Source: Tyzzerella sp.
GTDB lineage: Bacteria; Bacillota; Clostridia; Lachnospirales; Anaerotignaceae
Length of the DNA: 64,000 bases
Direction: 5' to 3'
NCBI GenBank assembly: GCA_019415525.1
Contig: DXZA01000067.1
Location: 1-64,000, forward strand
The translations under genes and the position numbers were made by a program. The notes under the pieces were generated by a model that was not told where the DNA came from, made no database searches, and saw only the letters and a list, made by a program, of their open reading frames with translations. This document shows, piece after piece, positions 51,041-59,704 of the stretch. Position 1 is the first letter of the stretch. Every line of letters begins with the position of its first letter.

Positions 51041-52294
51041 TTATCTTACTGTTACTTTTCTCATTTCACTTTCAAGTGAATATCTGACAGCATCAATAGA
51101 ATGGTTATCATAATCAGGGTACTTAGCTTTAAAGCCTCCAAAACCATCTTTTTCAAATTCATATCCTAAAAATTCTTTTGCAGTAAAAGGGCATCTAACA
51201 GGGTCAATTATTATTTCTTCAAGAGATTGAAGCCATTTTATACCAAACTCAACAGAATCAGGACCTTTTTTAGCAGCCTCTGCTCTAACACCAAACTGAC
51301 GAATTTCATCAATAGATTTAGGTTCAGCACTATCACAAACAACAGATTTTCTACTTATATTTTCAGAATTTATAAGATTAGCTGCCTGTATGTTTGTAAG
51401 TCCACTTTTATGTATTTCATAAAAAATATAAAGACGTTTTCTCATTCTGTCATAATGATTTACAGTATAATGTAAAGGGTCACAAGCATAACCCCAATCA
51501 AGTCCTCTATGAATTCTGTCAAAGTTTTTTATTTCATCATCAATAATTTCTCTAATAGATATATTGTTAAAAACCTCTCCACCAGTTCCAGTAACTTTGC
51601 CAAGATATTCGTGGTCATAAATATCAGGTCTTGTACGTTTAATATGTTCAGCCTCAGCAAAAAACTGTTTACCTAGCCAACTTTTAGGAACATCAATATA
51701 AGTACTATGATGAACAAGCTTGTCCTCTCTACTTTCCATAATTTCATTATTAATCCAACATCTTTGATTTTTAGGTGGATTATATGAATAAAAAACAATA
51801 AATTTTTCTCCGCCTCTCATAAGGGATTGATTTATATTTCTTATTTCGTCAATACCTAAAAACTCATCAACTTCTTCATACCAAATAAATTTTGCATATC
51901 CTTTAAGGAACTTAGTTGATTTTATTTTTTTAGGATTATCTCCACCTCTAAAAATAATCTTCTGCCCTGTGTCTTTAAGAATTAATTCAGGAACAGAAAC
52001 TTTAATCTCCCATTTTTCAGAAACCCCTAAAATATCAATAGCCCATCTAAGCTGTTCAAAAATGCTATCTTTAATATTTACTCCAACTTTTCTAAGAGCA
52101 ACAGCATTAGCATTTTTATCAGTCATCATACCAAAAATAATTTCTATAGATATAAAAGATGATTTTGTACTACCTCTGCCACCTTTAAGCCAATAATGAG
52201 TATGCTTGCATTTTAAAATATCCTTATGAATGTCATAAAAGCTTTTACCTATAACCTCAGAAAGCTTTATTTTTCTTTCTTCTATAAAATCCAC
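51041..52294 (-). CDS. Terminase large subunit (PBSX family)
   Basis: This 417-residue packaging motor has Walker A KGGRGSTKSSF, Walker B IWYEEVDEF, and the nuclease motifs RGLDWGYACDP and DNHSIDAVRYSLE. All key residues appear present, so DNA packaging is possible even though no phage replication genes exist. Confidence 0.94.
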   Translation of the reverse strand: MDFIEERKIKLSEVIGKSFYDIHKDILKCKHTHYWLKGGRGSTKSSFISIEIIFGMMTDKNANAVALRKVGVNIKDSIFEQLRWAIDILGVSEKWEIKVSVPELILKDTGQKIIFRGGDNPKKIKSTKFLKGYAKFIWYEEVDEFLGIDEIRNINQSLMRGGEKFIVFYSYNPPKNQRCWINNEIMESREDKLVHHSTYIDVPKSWLGKQFFAEAEHIKRTRPDIYDHEYLGKVTGTGGEVFNNISIREIIDDEIKNFDRIHRGLDWGYACDPLHYTVNHYDRMRKRLYIFYEIHKSGLTNIQAANLINSENISRKSVVCDSAEPKSIDEIRQFGVRAEAAKKGPDSVEFGIKWLQSLEEIIIDPVRCPFTAKEFLGYEFEKDGFGGFKAKYPDYDNHSIDAVRYSLESEMRKVTVR

Positions 52295-52295
52295 C

Positions 52296-52685
52296 TCACT
52301 TTATGTCATCAATAATAAGAATATTAATACCCTCATTCTGACTATCATCAAAAAACTGTTTTCTTTTACTTAGAAGTTCAGCAGCTCTCATTCTTTCACG
52401 AATAGAGCCTTCAAAAGAACTATTGTTATTATCCCCTCTCATAACATTTGTAAGAAACTTAAGTATTTCTTCGTTTTCAGCAACACCATTCATAACTGAT
52501 ACATCATTAGAGGCTTTTTCTACGGATTTATGTTCTTCGATAATTTTTTTGACATTTTCATCATTTAAAAATCTTTTAGCATAATTCTCTTTATATCCTG
52601 AAGCCTCAACTGCTTTATGAAAATCACCTGTTTGTAAAAGAACAGTATCGAAAATACGTTTTTTTTCCGAAAAACCCCCCTTCAA
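52296..52685 (-). CDS. Terminase small subunit
   Basis: This 129-residue protein has an HTH-like N-terminus (GDFHKAVEASGYKENYAKRFL) and the DNVMRGD-like VMRGDNN...RERMRAAELLSKR segment seen in PBSX-type small terminases. It is one base from terL. Confidence 0.85.
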   Translation of the reverse strand: MKGGFSEKKRIFDTVLLQTGDFHKAVEASGYKENYAKRFLNDENVKKIIEEHKSVEKASNDVSVMNGVAENEEILKFLTNVMRGDNNNSSFEGSIRERMRAAELLSKRKQFFDDSQNEGINILIIDDIK

Positions 52686-52747
52686 AATTACTCACCCCCT
52701 CTCTGACTATATAATAAATAATTAAAAGTCCAAAAAAGTCCCAACTT

Positions 52748-53212
52748 TTAAAAAATTCCATTTTCATATTTTTTTATAATCAAAACAAGGTTATCAATAG
52801 CAGAATCTTTTATTCTAAAAACTTGAGAACGGCTAACATTCATTTTTAAAGCAACATAATTAAAATCATATCCTTTTCTATATTTAAAATATAAAAACTC
52901 CTGCTCAATAGGTATAAGTTCACTTATGTATTTATCCATAAGCCTTTTATCTTCCATAATATTTTCAATGCACTCTGCTATATGCTGAATTTCTTTTTCA
53001 TAACTTTTAAATATTTTTTTATCATCAATTTCGTTCTCAAATGACGAATATATTTTCACAGTGTTCTCTTTAATTCTTTTTATTTTTTGAATTTCTTCCT
53101 GCTTCATTTCACACATATTTAAAGCAGCACCCCATTTTAATAGTCTTTTTTTGACAATACCCTTTTCACTTTTAAGAATATCGTCAATATATTCTTTATA
53201 ACTCCTTTTCAT
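52748..53212 (-). CDS. Sigma-like positive regulator (Xpf/ArpU-like)
   Basis: This 154-residue helical protein ends in a sigma region 4-like HTH (PIEQEFLYFKYRKGYDFNYVA ... SRSQVFRIKDSAIDNLVLI in two parts). PBSX carries a sigma-like Xpf at the same place. The C-terminus is strikingly similar to the regulator at 15366-15740 in prophage 1. It is the first gene after the SOS-type promoter. Confidence 0.82.
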   Translation of the reverse strand: MKRSYKEYIDDILKSEKGIVKKRLLKWGAALNMCEMKQEEIQKIKRIKENTVKIYSSFENEIDDKKIFKSYEKEIQHIAECIENIMEDKRLMDKYISELIPIEQEFLYFKYRKGYDFNYVALKMNVSRSQVFRIKDSAIDNLVLIIKKYENGIF

Positions 53213-53237
53213 AACATTTCCCCCTAAAAAAAATTCG

Positions 53238-53288
53238 CAAACATACGTTCGTTTTATATATAATACACCTACTGTATTTTTGTGTCAA
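53238..53288 (-). promoter_or_regulatory. Consensus promoter with LexA/DinR-like box for element 2
   Basis: On the minus strand: -35 TTGACA (53283-53288), 17-bp gap, -10 TATTAT (53260-53265). The box CGAACGTATGTTTG (53238-53251) covers the expected start site and fits the Gram-positive LexA box CGAAC-RNRY-GTTYG. Confidence 0.8.
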
Positions 53289-53314
53289 TTATTTTCATAC
53301 GACAAAATATTCTG

Positions 53315-53343
53315 TTGATTTTTTTCACGGATAGAATTAAACT
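53315..53343 (+). promoter_or_regulatory. Promoter of the repressor gene
   Basis: -35 TTGATT (53315-53320), 17-bp gap, -10 TAAACT (53338-53343), 24 bases before the repressor ATG. AGAGGTGAT is the ribosome site. Confidence 0.6.
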
Positions 53344-53367
53344 ATTTATAGAAAAGAGGTGATATAA

Positions 53368-53997
53368 ATGTTTGATAAACATATTTTTAAAAAACAGCTT
53401 GAAATTTTAATGGAAGGCACTACAACAGTTGAATTTGCTGAAAAAACTGGATTTAATAGAACATATCTTTCAAAATATATAAATTTAAAATTAGACAGAC
53501 CACCATCTCCAGAACTTTTAAAATCAATATCAAGTAATAAAGTTTCATATACAGATTTAATGATATCTTGTGGATATATAGATGCAGATATGTCATTAGA
53601 AGAAACAATAAAAGTACCTATAATAGGTGAAGTACATGCAGGAACACCAATACTTGCTGTTGAAAACACAGAAGGATATGAATATGTAAGTAGAACAGAA
53701 ATTCTTACTTCATATGAATATTTTTATTTAAGAGTTAAAGGTGACAGCATGATAAACGCTAGAATACATGATGGAGATTTAGTATTTGTTAGAAAACAAG
53801 ATGATGTTGAAAGCGGAGATATAGCCGTTGTAATGACTAATGATGAAAATGTATCTATTAAACGTGTAATAAAAAAAGATAATATATTAGTTCTACAAGC
53901 GGAAAACTCAAAATATCTACCAATGGTTTTTACAGAAAAAGATAAAGATAATGTAAAGATATTAGGAAAAGTTATTCATGTAAAGTTTAAAATTTAA
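53368..53997 (+). CDS. Self-cleaving repressor, HTH plus S24 peptidase (CI/LexA-like)
   Basis: This 209-residue protein has an N-terminal HTH (TTVEFAEKTGFNRTYLSKYINL) and a C-terminal S24 domain. The cleavage site region is EVHAGTP (Ala-Gly), the catalytic Ser is in GDSMI and the catalytic Lys in VSIKRV. It should be cleaved with RecA help after DNA damage, releasing the divergent structural operon. Confidence 0.92.
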   Translation: MFDKHIFKKQLEILMEGTTTVEFAEKTGFNRTYLSKYINLKLDRPPSPELLKSISSNKVSYTDLMISCGYIDADMSLEETIKVPIIGEVHAGTPILAVENTEGYEYVSRTEILTSYEYFYLRVKGDSMINARIHDGDLVFVRKQDDVESGDIAVVMTNDENVSIKRVIKKDNILVLQAENSKYLPMVFTEKDKDNVKILGKVIHVKFKI

Positions 53998-54009
53998 TTA
54001 TGTTTATGA

Positions 54010-54015
54010 TATAAT
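54010..54015 (+). promoter_or_regulatory. Extended -10 of the ptsI-like gene
   Basis: TGA-TATAAT lies 12 bases after the repressor stop; its weak -35 (TTAAAA) would fall inside the repressor's last codons. Confidence 0.55.
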
Positions 54016-54048
54016 TAAAAAAAACGTATTTACGGAGGGTTTAAAATT

Positions 54049-55776
54049 ATGATTTCATTAAAAGGAGTACCGGCATCAACAGGTTGTGCACTTGCTACCG
54101 CAATGAAAATTGATATAGTAGAAGAATTTTCCGAAAATCTTATGATTACATTTGATGAAAAAGTTGATGAAGAAGAAAAATTAAAATCAGCAATAGAAAC
54201 ATTAAAAACTATACTTGAAAAAAAAATACAGAAACTCACATCAGAAAATCGTGAAGAAGAAGCAAAATATCTTATAGTACAAAAATATCTTTTAAATAAT
54301 AAAATTTTAGAAGAATGGGCATATGAATTTATAGAATATGAATATGCAGCAGTATCAGCTGTATGTCGAGCAATAAGAAAGCAAGTAGAATTTATAAAAA
54401 CATTAGGCAATGAAAATATAGAAAAAAGAATTCCTGATATTATAGAAGTTGGAAAAAGACTTATGTATCTTCTTTCCGGCTTAAACTATCCTGATATATC
54501 ACATATAGAAAAAGATGTTATTTTAATAGCAGAAGACATACCAACAAATATAATGAGATTAGCAGACCATGACCATGTAAAAGGTGTAGTGTTAAAAAAA
54601 GGAAGTACAAAAAGTCATACTGTTTTACTTTCAGTAGATATGGAAATTCCTTGTATAATATCATGTACAGATATATTAGATAAAGTAAATGATGGAGATA
54701 TAATATTTATAGATGGCAAAACAGGAATTGTAAATACACAATTAAATTCAACAGATAAAATTAATGTTTTAACACATCTTGAAAACTATGTAAGAGCAAA
54801 AGAACATATAAAAGAGTTTGCAAATATGCCTACAATAACAAAAGATGGTAAAGAAATAAAACTTTTTAGTAATGTAATAGATGTTAATACATCTGCAAGA
54901 TATAGAAAAGTTGGAGCAGACGGCATAGGACTTTTCAGAACAGATTTTCTTTATACAGACTATGATAAACTACCGGAAGAAGATTTCCAATTTGATATAT
55001 ATAAACTTATAGCAGAAAGAAATAATAATAATATTTTTGTAATAAGAACAATGGATACAGGTGATGATAAATCTCTTACAAGTTTAAGTTTAGAACCGGA
55101 AAGAAATCCATTTTTAGGATATAGAGCAATAAGAATATCATTATCACGACCAGATATACTTCTAACACAAACAAGAGCAATACTTAGAGCTTCAGCCTAT
55201 GGAAATGTAAAAATACTTTATCCATTAATATCTAATGTTGAAGATATAAAAGGAGCATTAGAAATATTAAATCAAGCAAAAGAAGAACTACGAAAAGAAA
55301 ACATACCATTTAATGAAAATATAGAAACAGGTTTAGTAATAGAAGTACCTTCTGCTGCAATAATGGTATCTTCACTTATAAAATATGTTGATTTTGTAGC
55401 AATAAGTGGAAATTCTCTTACACAGTATGTATTAGCAGTAGATAGACTTAATTCTGTTGTTGCACATAGATTTAAAAGTCTTGAACCTGCACTTTTAAAA
55501 ATAATTAAATCAGTAAACGACACTGTAAAAAGCAGCGGAAAATTATGTTATATATATGGAGAACTTGCAGCACATAAAGAAAATATATACATATATATGG
55601 GTCTTGGAATAAATGCATTTAGCATAAACCCTACAAATATACTTCCAATAAGAAAATTTATAAATTCAATAAAATATGAAGATGCAAAAAAAGATGCTAC
55701 AAAAGCTCTTATGTGCGATAGTGTTACAGAAGTTGAATATATAATAAAAAAATTTAAAACTAACTCTGATAAATAA
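54049..55776 (+). CDS. Divergent PTS enzyme I (PEP-protein phosphotransferase) paralogue
   Basis: This 575-residue protein is full length for enzyme I. It keeps GVPASTG at the start, a phospho-His region (STKSHT), GIGLFRTDFLY, VIRTMDTGDDK, EPERNPFLGYRAIRI and VIEVPSAA. It departs at key places: the phospho-His signature lacks GGxTSHxAI spacing identity, the usual GTNDLTQY reads SGNSLTQY, and the catalytic Cys motif CGEMAG reads YGELAA. No HPr gene is adjacent. It may be a regulatory or specialised paralogue with weak or altered phosphotransfer. Confidence 0.85.
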   Translation: MISLKGVPASTGCALATAMKIDIVEEFSENLMITFDEKVDEEEKLKSAIETLKTILEKKIQKLTSENREEEAKYLIVQKYLLNNKILEEWAYEFIEYEYAAVSAVCRAIRKQVEFIKTLGNENIEKRIPDIIEVGKRLMYLLSGLNYPDISHIEKDVILIAEDIPTNIMRLADHDHVKGVVLKKGSTKSHTVLLSVDMEIPCIISCTDILDKVNDGDIIFIDGKTGIVNTQLNSTDKINVLTHLENYVRAKEHIKEFANMPTITKDGKEIKLFSNVIDVNTSARYRKVGADGIGLFRTDFLYTDYDKLPEEDFQFDIYKLIAERNNNNIFVIRTMDTGDDKSLTSLSLEPERNPFLGYRAIRISLSRPDILLTQTRAILRASAYGNVKILYPLISNVEDIKGALEILNQAKEELRKENIPFNENIETGLVIEVPSAAIMVSSLIKYVDFVAISGNSLTQYVLAVDRLNSVVAHRFKSLEPALLKIIKSVNDTVKSSGKLCYIYGELAAHKENIYIYMGLGINAFSINPTNILPIRKFINSIKYEDAKKDATKALMCDSVTEVEYIIKKFKTNSDK

Positions 55777-55786
55777 TATTATATTA

Positions 55787-55815
55787 TTGACAAATATATT
55801 TTTTATATTTATAAT
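55787..55815 (+). promoter_or_regulatory. Consensus promoter of the lipoprotein gene
   Basis: -35 TTGACA (55787-55792), 17-bp gap, -10 TATAAT (55810-55815): a perfect housekeeping promoter. The leader is about 85 bases. Confidence 0.85.
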
Positions 55816-55830
55816 CAAATTTAAATATCG

Positions 55831-55852
55831 ATATTATTCATAGGAATAATAT
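55831..55852 (+). promoter_or_regulatory. Leader inverted repeat before the lipoprotein gene
   Basis: A perfect 9-bp inverted repeat (ATATTATTC/GAATAATAT) lies about ten bases after the predicted start site, followed by two AGATGAGAAAA-like repeats up to the ribosome site. No T-run follows, so an operator or mRNA-stability element is more likely than a terminator. Confidence 0.5.
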
Positions 55853-55908
55853 GATATAGCTTAGATGAGAAAAAATTAAAGCTGAGATGAGAAAAGGAGA
55901 GATTTTTT

Positions 55909-56901
55909 ATGAAAAACAAATTTCAGAACTTTTGTATTTTAGGTCTTGCAGCAGCTATATTTGTAGGTTGTTCAGCAAATGCTGCTAGCGAAAAAAATGT
56001 TACTACTGATGATAAATTCAAAATAGGTGTTGTACAGTATGTTGAACACCAATCTCTTGATGATATCTATAAAGGTATTGTTGATGAATTAAAAGCTAAT
56101 GGTTACGAAGATGGCGTAAATATAGAAATAGATTATCAAAATGGTCAAGGCGACCAATCAAACCTTAAAACAATAAGTAGTAAATTTGTAAATGATGATT
56201 CTGATTTAATAATAGCAATAGCAACTCCTGCTGCACAGGCAGTAGCTTCTGAAACAAGCGAAATTCCTATTATAGGAGCTTCAATAACAGATATGGTTAG
56301 TGCAGGTCTTGTTGAAAACTTAGAAAATCCTGGTGGAAATATTACAGGTATAAGCGATATGGCACCTGTTGAAGAACAGATTGACATACTTCTTCAGCTT
56401 GTTCCAAATGCAAAAAGTATAGGTATTTCTTACTGTACAAATGAAGTAAACTCAGAAGTACAAGTAAACAAAGCTATTGAATATCTTAAATCAAAAGGCA
56501 TAGAACCTGTTATAACAACAGTAACAAATTCAAATGATGTTCTTCAAGCAATATCATCTCTTACAGGAAAAGTTGATGGATTATATATACCTGTTGATAA
56601 TACAATGGCATCAGCAATGCCAACTATATCTTCTGTATGTGTTGAAAACAAACTTCCTATTGTAACAGGAGCAGCCGTAATGGTTGAACAAGGAGCTATA
56701 GCAACATCATCATTTGATTATTATGATTCTGGTAAACAAGCAGGCAAAATGGCAATGTATATACTTGAAGGTGAAAATCCAGCAAATATGCCTGTTGAAT
56801 TTACAGAAGAAACAAAAATATATGTAAATAAAACATTTGCTGACAGTATAGGAATTGAAGTTCCAGAAAACCTTATAAATTCAGCATATGAAGTATATTA
56901 A
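55909..56901 (+). CDS. ABC transporter substrate-binding lipoprotein (TrpX-like)
   Basis: This 330-residue lipoprotein has a lipobox FVGC at residues about 18-21. The mature part matches the ABC_sub_bind family (KIGVVQYVEHQSLD, IIGASITDMVSAGLVEN, GGNITGISDM, VDGLYIPVDNTMASAMP), the group that includes tryptophan/tyrosine binders. No permease or ATPase gene is next to it; a terminator follows. The ligand is not certain. Confidence 0.9.
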   Translation: MKNKFQNFCILGLAAAIFVGCSANAASEKNVTTDDKFKIGVVQYVEHQSLDDIYKGIVDELKANGYEDGVNIEIDYQNGQGDQSNLKTISSKFVNDDSDLIIAIATPAAQAVASETSEIPIIGASITDMVSAGLVENLENPGGNITGISDMAPVEEQIDILLQLVPNAKSIGISYCTNEVNSEVQVNKAIEYLKSKGIEPVITTVTNSNDVLQAISSLTGKVDGLYIPVDNTMASAMPTISSVCVENKLPIVTGAAVMVEQGAIATSSFDYYDSGKQAGKMAMYILEGENPANMPVEFTEETKIYVNKTFADSIGIEVPENLINSAYEVY

Positions 56902-56913
56902 TATAAAATATTT

Positions 56914-56946
56914 AGGTGCAGTAAAAAACTGCACCTTTTTTATATT
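56914..56946 (+). terminator. Terminator of the lipoprotein gene
   Basis: A 9-bp stem AGGTGCAGT/ACTGCACCT with an AAAAA loop is followed by a T-rich run. Confidence 0.93.
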
Positions 56947-57013
56947 TTTCCTTTGACATATTTTTATAGTGATGATAATATGTTTAAGATATTAATACCT
57001 TGGAGGTTAAAAA

Positions 57014-57517
57014 ATGGCAGAAACCCTTGTAAACTTTTTTGTTGAAAATTTGGGCGGTATTGTTTCAAAAGAGATTATAGTATTTATAGTATCTTTGATG
57101 CCCATACTTGAGCTTAGAGGAGGAATAATTGCTGGATATGCTCTTGGTCTTGAATTCCTTCCCACATTTATAATTGCCTTTATAGGAAATATGGTACCAA
57201 TACCTTTTATATTGTACTTTATACAGTTTATATTTAAGGTATTAAAGAAAACACCAATGAAAAAAATTGTTATATGGTGTGAAAACAAAGCTGAAAGTAA
57301 AAGTGAAAGTATAAGAAAATATGCATACTGGGGAGTATTCCTTTTTGTAGCAGTACCACTTCCTGGTACAGGTGCATGGATGGGAGCTTTAATAGCAAGT
57401 ATGTTAAAAATGGACCCTAAAAAGACACTTCCTGTAATTGCAGTTGGTGTATTATGTGCAGGAATAATAGTATCAATACTTTCATTCGGACTTTTGAACG
57501 CTATAGGAATAGGATAA
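57014..57517 (+). CDS. Small multidrug export family membrane protein (COG2426)
   Basis: This 167-residue protein has four or five membrane helices and the family motifs LELRGGIIAGYALG and VPLPGTGAWMGALIAS. It is labelled a putative small multidrug exporter, but transport has not been shown for most members. GGAGG precedes the start. It is 15 bases from rsmA, probably one operon. Confidence 0.85.
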   Translation: MAETLVNFFVENLGGIVSKEIIVFIVSLMPILELRGGIIAGYALGLEFLPTFIIAFIGNMVPIPFILYFIQFIFKVLKKTPMKKIVIWCENKAESKSESIRKYAYWGVFLFVAVPLPGTGAWMGALIASMLKMDPKKTLPVIAVGVLCAGIIVSILSFGLLNAIGIG

Positions 57518-57532
57518 AAATAGGAGGAAAAA

Positions 57533-58408
57533 ATGTCAGAAAGAATTTCCACGCCTAAAAGAACTAAAGAAATAATAGAAAAATATGGATTTTATTTCAA
57601 AAAAAATTTCGGACAAAATTTTCTTATTGACTCAAATGTACTTGATAATATAGTACTTTCTGCTGGAGTAACAAAAGATGATTTTGTATTTGAAGTTGGT
57701 CCTGGAATAGGTAGTCTTACACAAGTACTTGCAGAAAATGCAAAAGGTGTATTATCAGTTGAAATTGATAATAACCTTATACCAATACTTAAAGATACAT
57801 TAAGTGATTATAATAATGTAGAAATAATAAATAATGACATACTTAAGGTAGACCTTAATTCTCTTATAGAAGAAAAAAATGAAGGAAAACCTGTAAAAGT
57901 TGTTGCAAATCTTCCATATTATATTACAACACCAATAATAATGGAGCTTCTTGAAAAAAAACTTAATGTAAAAAGCATAACAGTAATGGTACAAAAAGAA
58001 GTAGCCGAAAGAATGCAAGCTGGACCAAAAAATAAAGAATACGGAGCACTTTCAGTAGCAGTACAATACTATTGTGATGCATCAATAGATATAATAGTAC
58101 AACCAAGCTGTTTTATGCCACGACCAAAAGTTGCTTCTGCAGTAATAACATTAAAACTTCTTGATAAGCCAAGAATAGAAGTAAAAGATGAAGAATTATT
58201 CTTCAAAGTTGTAAAATGTGCTTTTGGTCAAAGACGAAAAACTCTTATGAACAGTCTTTATAATCAAGGAGGCTTTAATATACCAAAAGAAGACCTTACA
58301 GAAATAATAAAATCCGCAGGTCTTGATGAAAAAGTACGTGGTGAAGCTTTAAGTTTAGATGATTTTGGAAAAATTACAGATAGTATATATGACTACATAA
58401 ATAGATAA
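57533..58408 (+). CDS. rsmA: 16S rRNA (A1518/A1519-N6)-dimethyltransferase
   Basis: This 291-residue enzyme (KsgA) dimethylates two adjacent adenines of 16S rRNA. It has KKNFGQNFLID, the SAM motif EVGPGIGSLT, NNDILK and the catalytic NLPYYITTPI. Standard length and start (AGGAGG). Confidence 0.97.
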   Translation: MSERISTPKRTKEIIEKYGFYFKKNFGQNFLIDSNVLDNIVLSAGVTKDDFVFEVGPGIGSLTQVLAENAKGVLSVEIDNNLIPILKDTLSDYNNVEIINNDILKVDLNSLIEEKNEGKPVKVVANLPYYITTPIIMELLEKKLNVKSITVMVQKEVAERMQAGPKNKEYGALSVAVQYYCDASIDIIVQPSCFMPRPKVASAVITLKLLDKPRIEVKDEELFFKVVKCAFGQRRKTLMNSLYNQGGFNIPKEDLTEIIKSAGLDEKVRGEALSLDDFGKITDSIYDYINR

Positions 58409-58433
58409 TGCTTTTGCATTATCTATTTTTTTG
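58401..58433 (+). terminator. Terminator of rsmA
   Basis: A 10-bp stem (ATAGATAATGC/GCATTATCTAT) with TTTT loop and following T-run overlaps the last codons. Confidence 0.9.
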
Positions 58434-58492
58434 CATTTTTATATTATAACCTTCATATATTAATGATAACGATATATAAAGGAGGCTTAGGT

Positions 58493-59626
58493 ATGTACAA
58501 CAGAAAATATGATAAAATTTTAGTATCATTAAAACAGGATACACATGGTTTTTCTTTAAGTGACCGCCCTACTTCCGGAAGTTGTACAATAGAAATAAAA
58601 AATAATAAAGGTATAATTCGTATTTCTTTAAAGGATTTAAAACAGCCAAAAACAAATACATATAAATTTTATGGTATATCTGTATCAAAATCAAAATCAG
58701 AAGGAATATATATATGTGATATAACACCGGATAGTACAGGTTTTTTTGAATATAAAAGAGAGTTTAATCCTGATAATTTTATAGATACAGATAAAACAAT
58801 AGATGAAATAAATGTATTTGCAGTTATATGTGAAAATAAAACTGAAAGTAATATTATAATTTCACCATTATGTGGATATACAGATACAAAAATAAATTGG
58901 AAAAGCAGATTTACAATATATGATAAACTACATACTGTAAATGATACAATAATAGATTTATCTGATTATAAGGAAATTACAGAAACTCCTAAAAATACAA
59001 TACAAGCTGCTGAAAAATCAAATTTTGAAGAAAAAACTATTTCCTCAACAGAAGCAGTGCTAGAAAAAACAACAAAAAATGATATTTTTGAAGATATATT
59101 TTCAATACCTGCTTCAGATATGTTTTCAAGTATAACAAAAAGATTTAAAGAAGAAATGGAACTTCTAGAAAATGCCGGAATATTTACAAAAGAAGATATC
59201 AAAAAAATAACAAACACAAAAGATAGTGTAAAAACTATTGAAAATACTAATAAAATAACAGAAATTTCAAAATCTTTAAATACTAACTATGAAATAAACA
59301 AAAATGATAATATTAATAGTATATTTGAAGAAAATAAAAAAATTACTCTCCCCCACTCTAATAATGAATGGGTAATATGTGATTTTGACGAACACGTTCT
59401 TTTACCAGAAAATATTATATTATATTCAAAAAATCCTTTTATATTATATTGTTGCAAAAAATATAAACATATTATAATAGGCAGAAATAAAGAAAAAAAT
59501 ACATATTATATAGGAATACCAGATTTTTATAATAAAGATTATACATTAAAAGCATCTCAAATAGGATTTAGAGAATTTATAAAAAAAGATAATAATTGGG
59601 GATATTGGATAAAAGAAATATATTAA
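58493..59626 (+). CDS. Protein of unknown function with N- and C-terminal domains
   Basis: This 377-residue protein has no signal peptide or membrane helix. A beta-rich N-terminal domain (residues 1-140, LSDRPTSGSCTIEIKNN, YKFYGISVSKSKSEGIY) and a C-terminal beta domain (about 290-377, EWVICDFDEHVLLPENI, GIPDFYNKDYTLKASQIGF, ending GYWIKEIY) flank a long acidic low-complexity linker. The layout resembles conserved clostridial proteins of the DUF6128 type; I am not sure of the family. AAAGGAGG sets the ATG at 58493. Confidence 0.65.
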   Translation: MYNRKYDKILVSLKQDTHGFSLSDRPTSGSCTIEIKNNKGIIRISLKDLKQPKTNTYKFYGISVSKSKSEGIYICDITPDSTGFFEYKREFNPDNFIDTDKTIDEINVFAVICENKTESNIIISPLCGYTDTKINWKSRFTIYDKLHTVNDTIIDLSDYKEITETPKNTIQAAEKSNFEEKTISSTEAVLEKTTKNDIFEDIFSIPASDMFSSITKRFKEEMELLENAGIFTKEDIKKITNTKDSVKTIENTNKITEISKSLNTNYEINKNDNINSIFEENKKITLPHSNNEWVICDFDEHVLLPENIILYSKNPFILYCCKKYKHIIIGRNKEKNTYYIGIPDFYNKDYTLKASQIGFREFIKKDNNWGYWIKEIY

Positions 59627-59629
59627 ATT

Positions 59630-59658
59630 AATACGGGAAATATCCCGTATTTTTTATT
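59630..59658 (+). terminator. Terminator of the unknown gene
   Basis: AATACGGGA/TCCCGTATT stem with AATA loop and a T-run. Confidence 0.9.
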
Positions 59659-59660
59659 AT

Positions 59661-59704
59661 AAAAAATTAACTGACATATAAAACATATGTCAGTTAATTT
59701 TTAA
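59661..59704 (-). terminator. Terminator of the convergent small gene
   Basis: A 15-bp stem (AATTAACTGACATAT and its complement) with T-run on the minus strand. With the previous hairpin it insulates two convergent genes. Confidence 0.85.

Larger units (their letters stand above)
39879..53997. mobile_element. Element 2: PBSX-like contractile head-tail cluster, domesticated prophage
   Basis: About 14 kb between purE and a ptsI-like gene holds a repressor (+) and one leftward operon: sigma-like regulator, terminase, portal, scaffold, capsid, neck, sheath, tube, LysM hub, baseplate, ending at a YmfQ/XkdU-like gene. No integrase, replication, tail-fibre, holin or lysin gene and no flanking repeat was seen. 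No structural frame is broken, apart from the UGA noted between two hub genes. Either a retained particle (PBSX or gene-transfer-agent-like) or a prophage that recently lost both ends. Confidence 0.85.
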
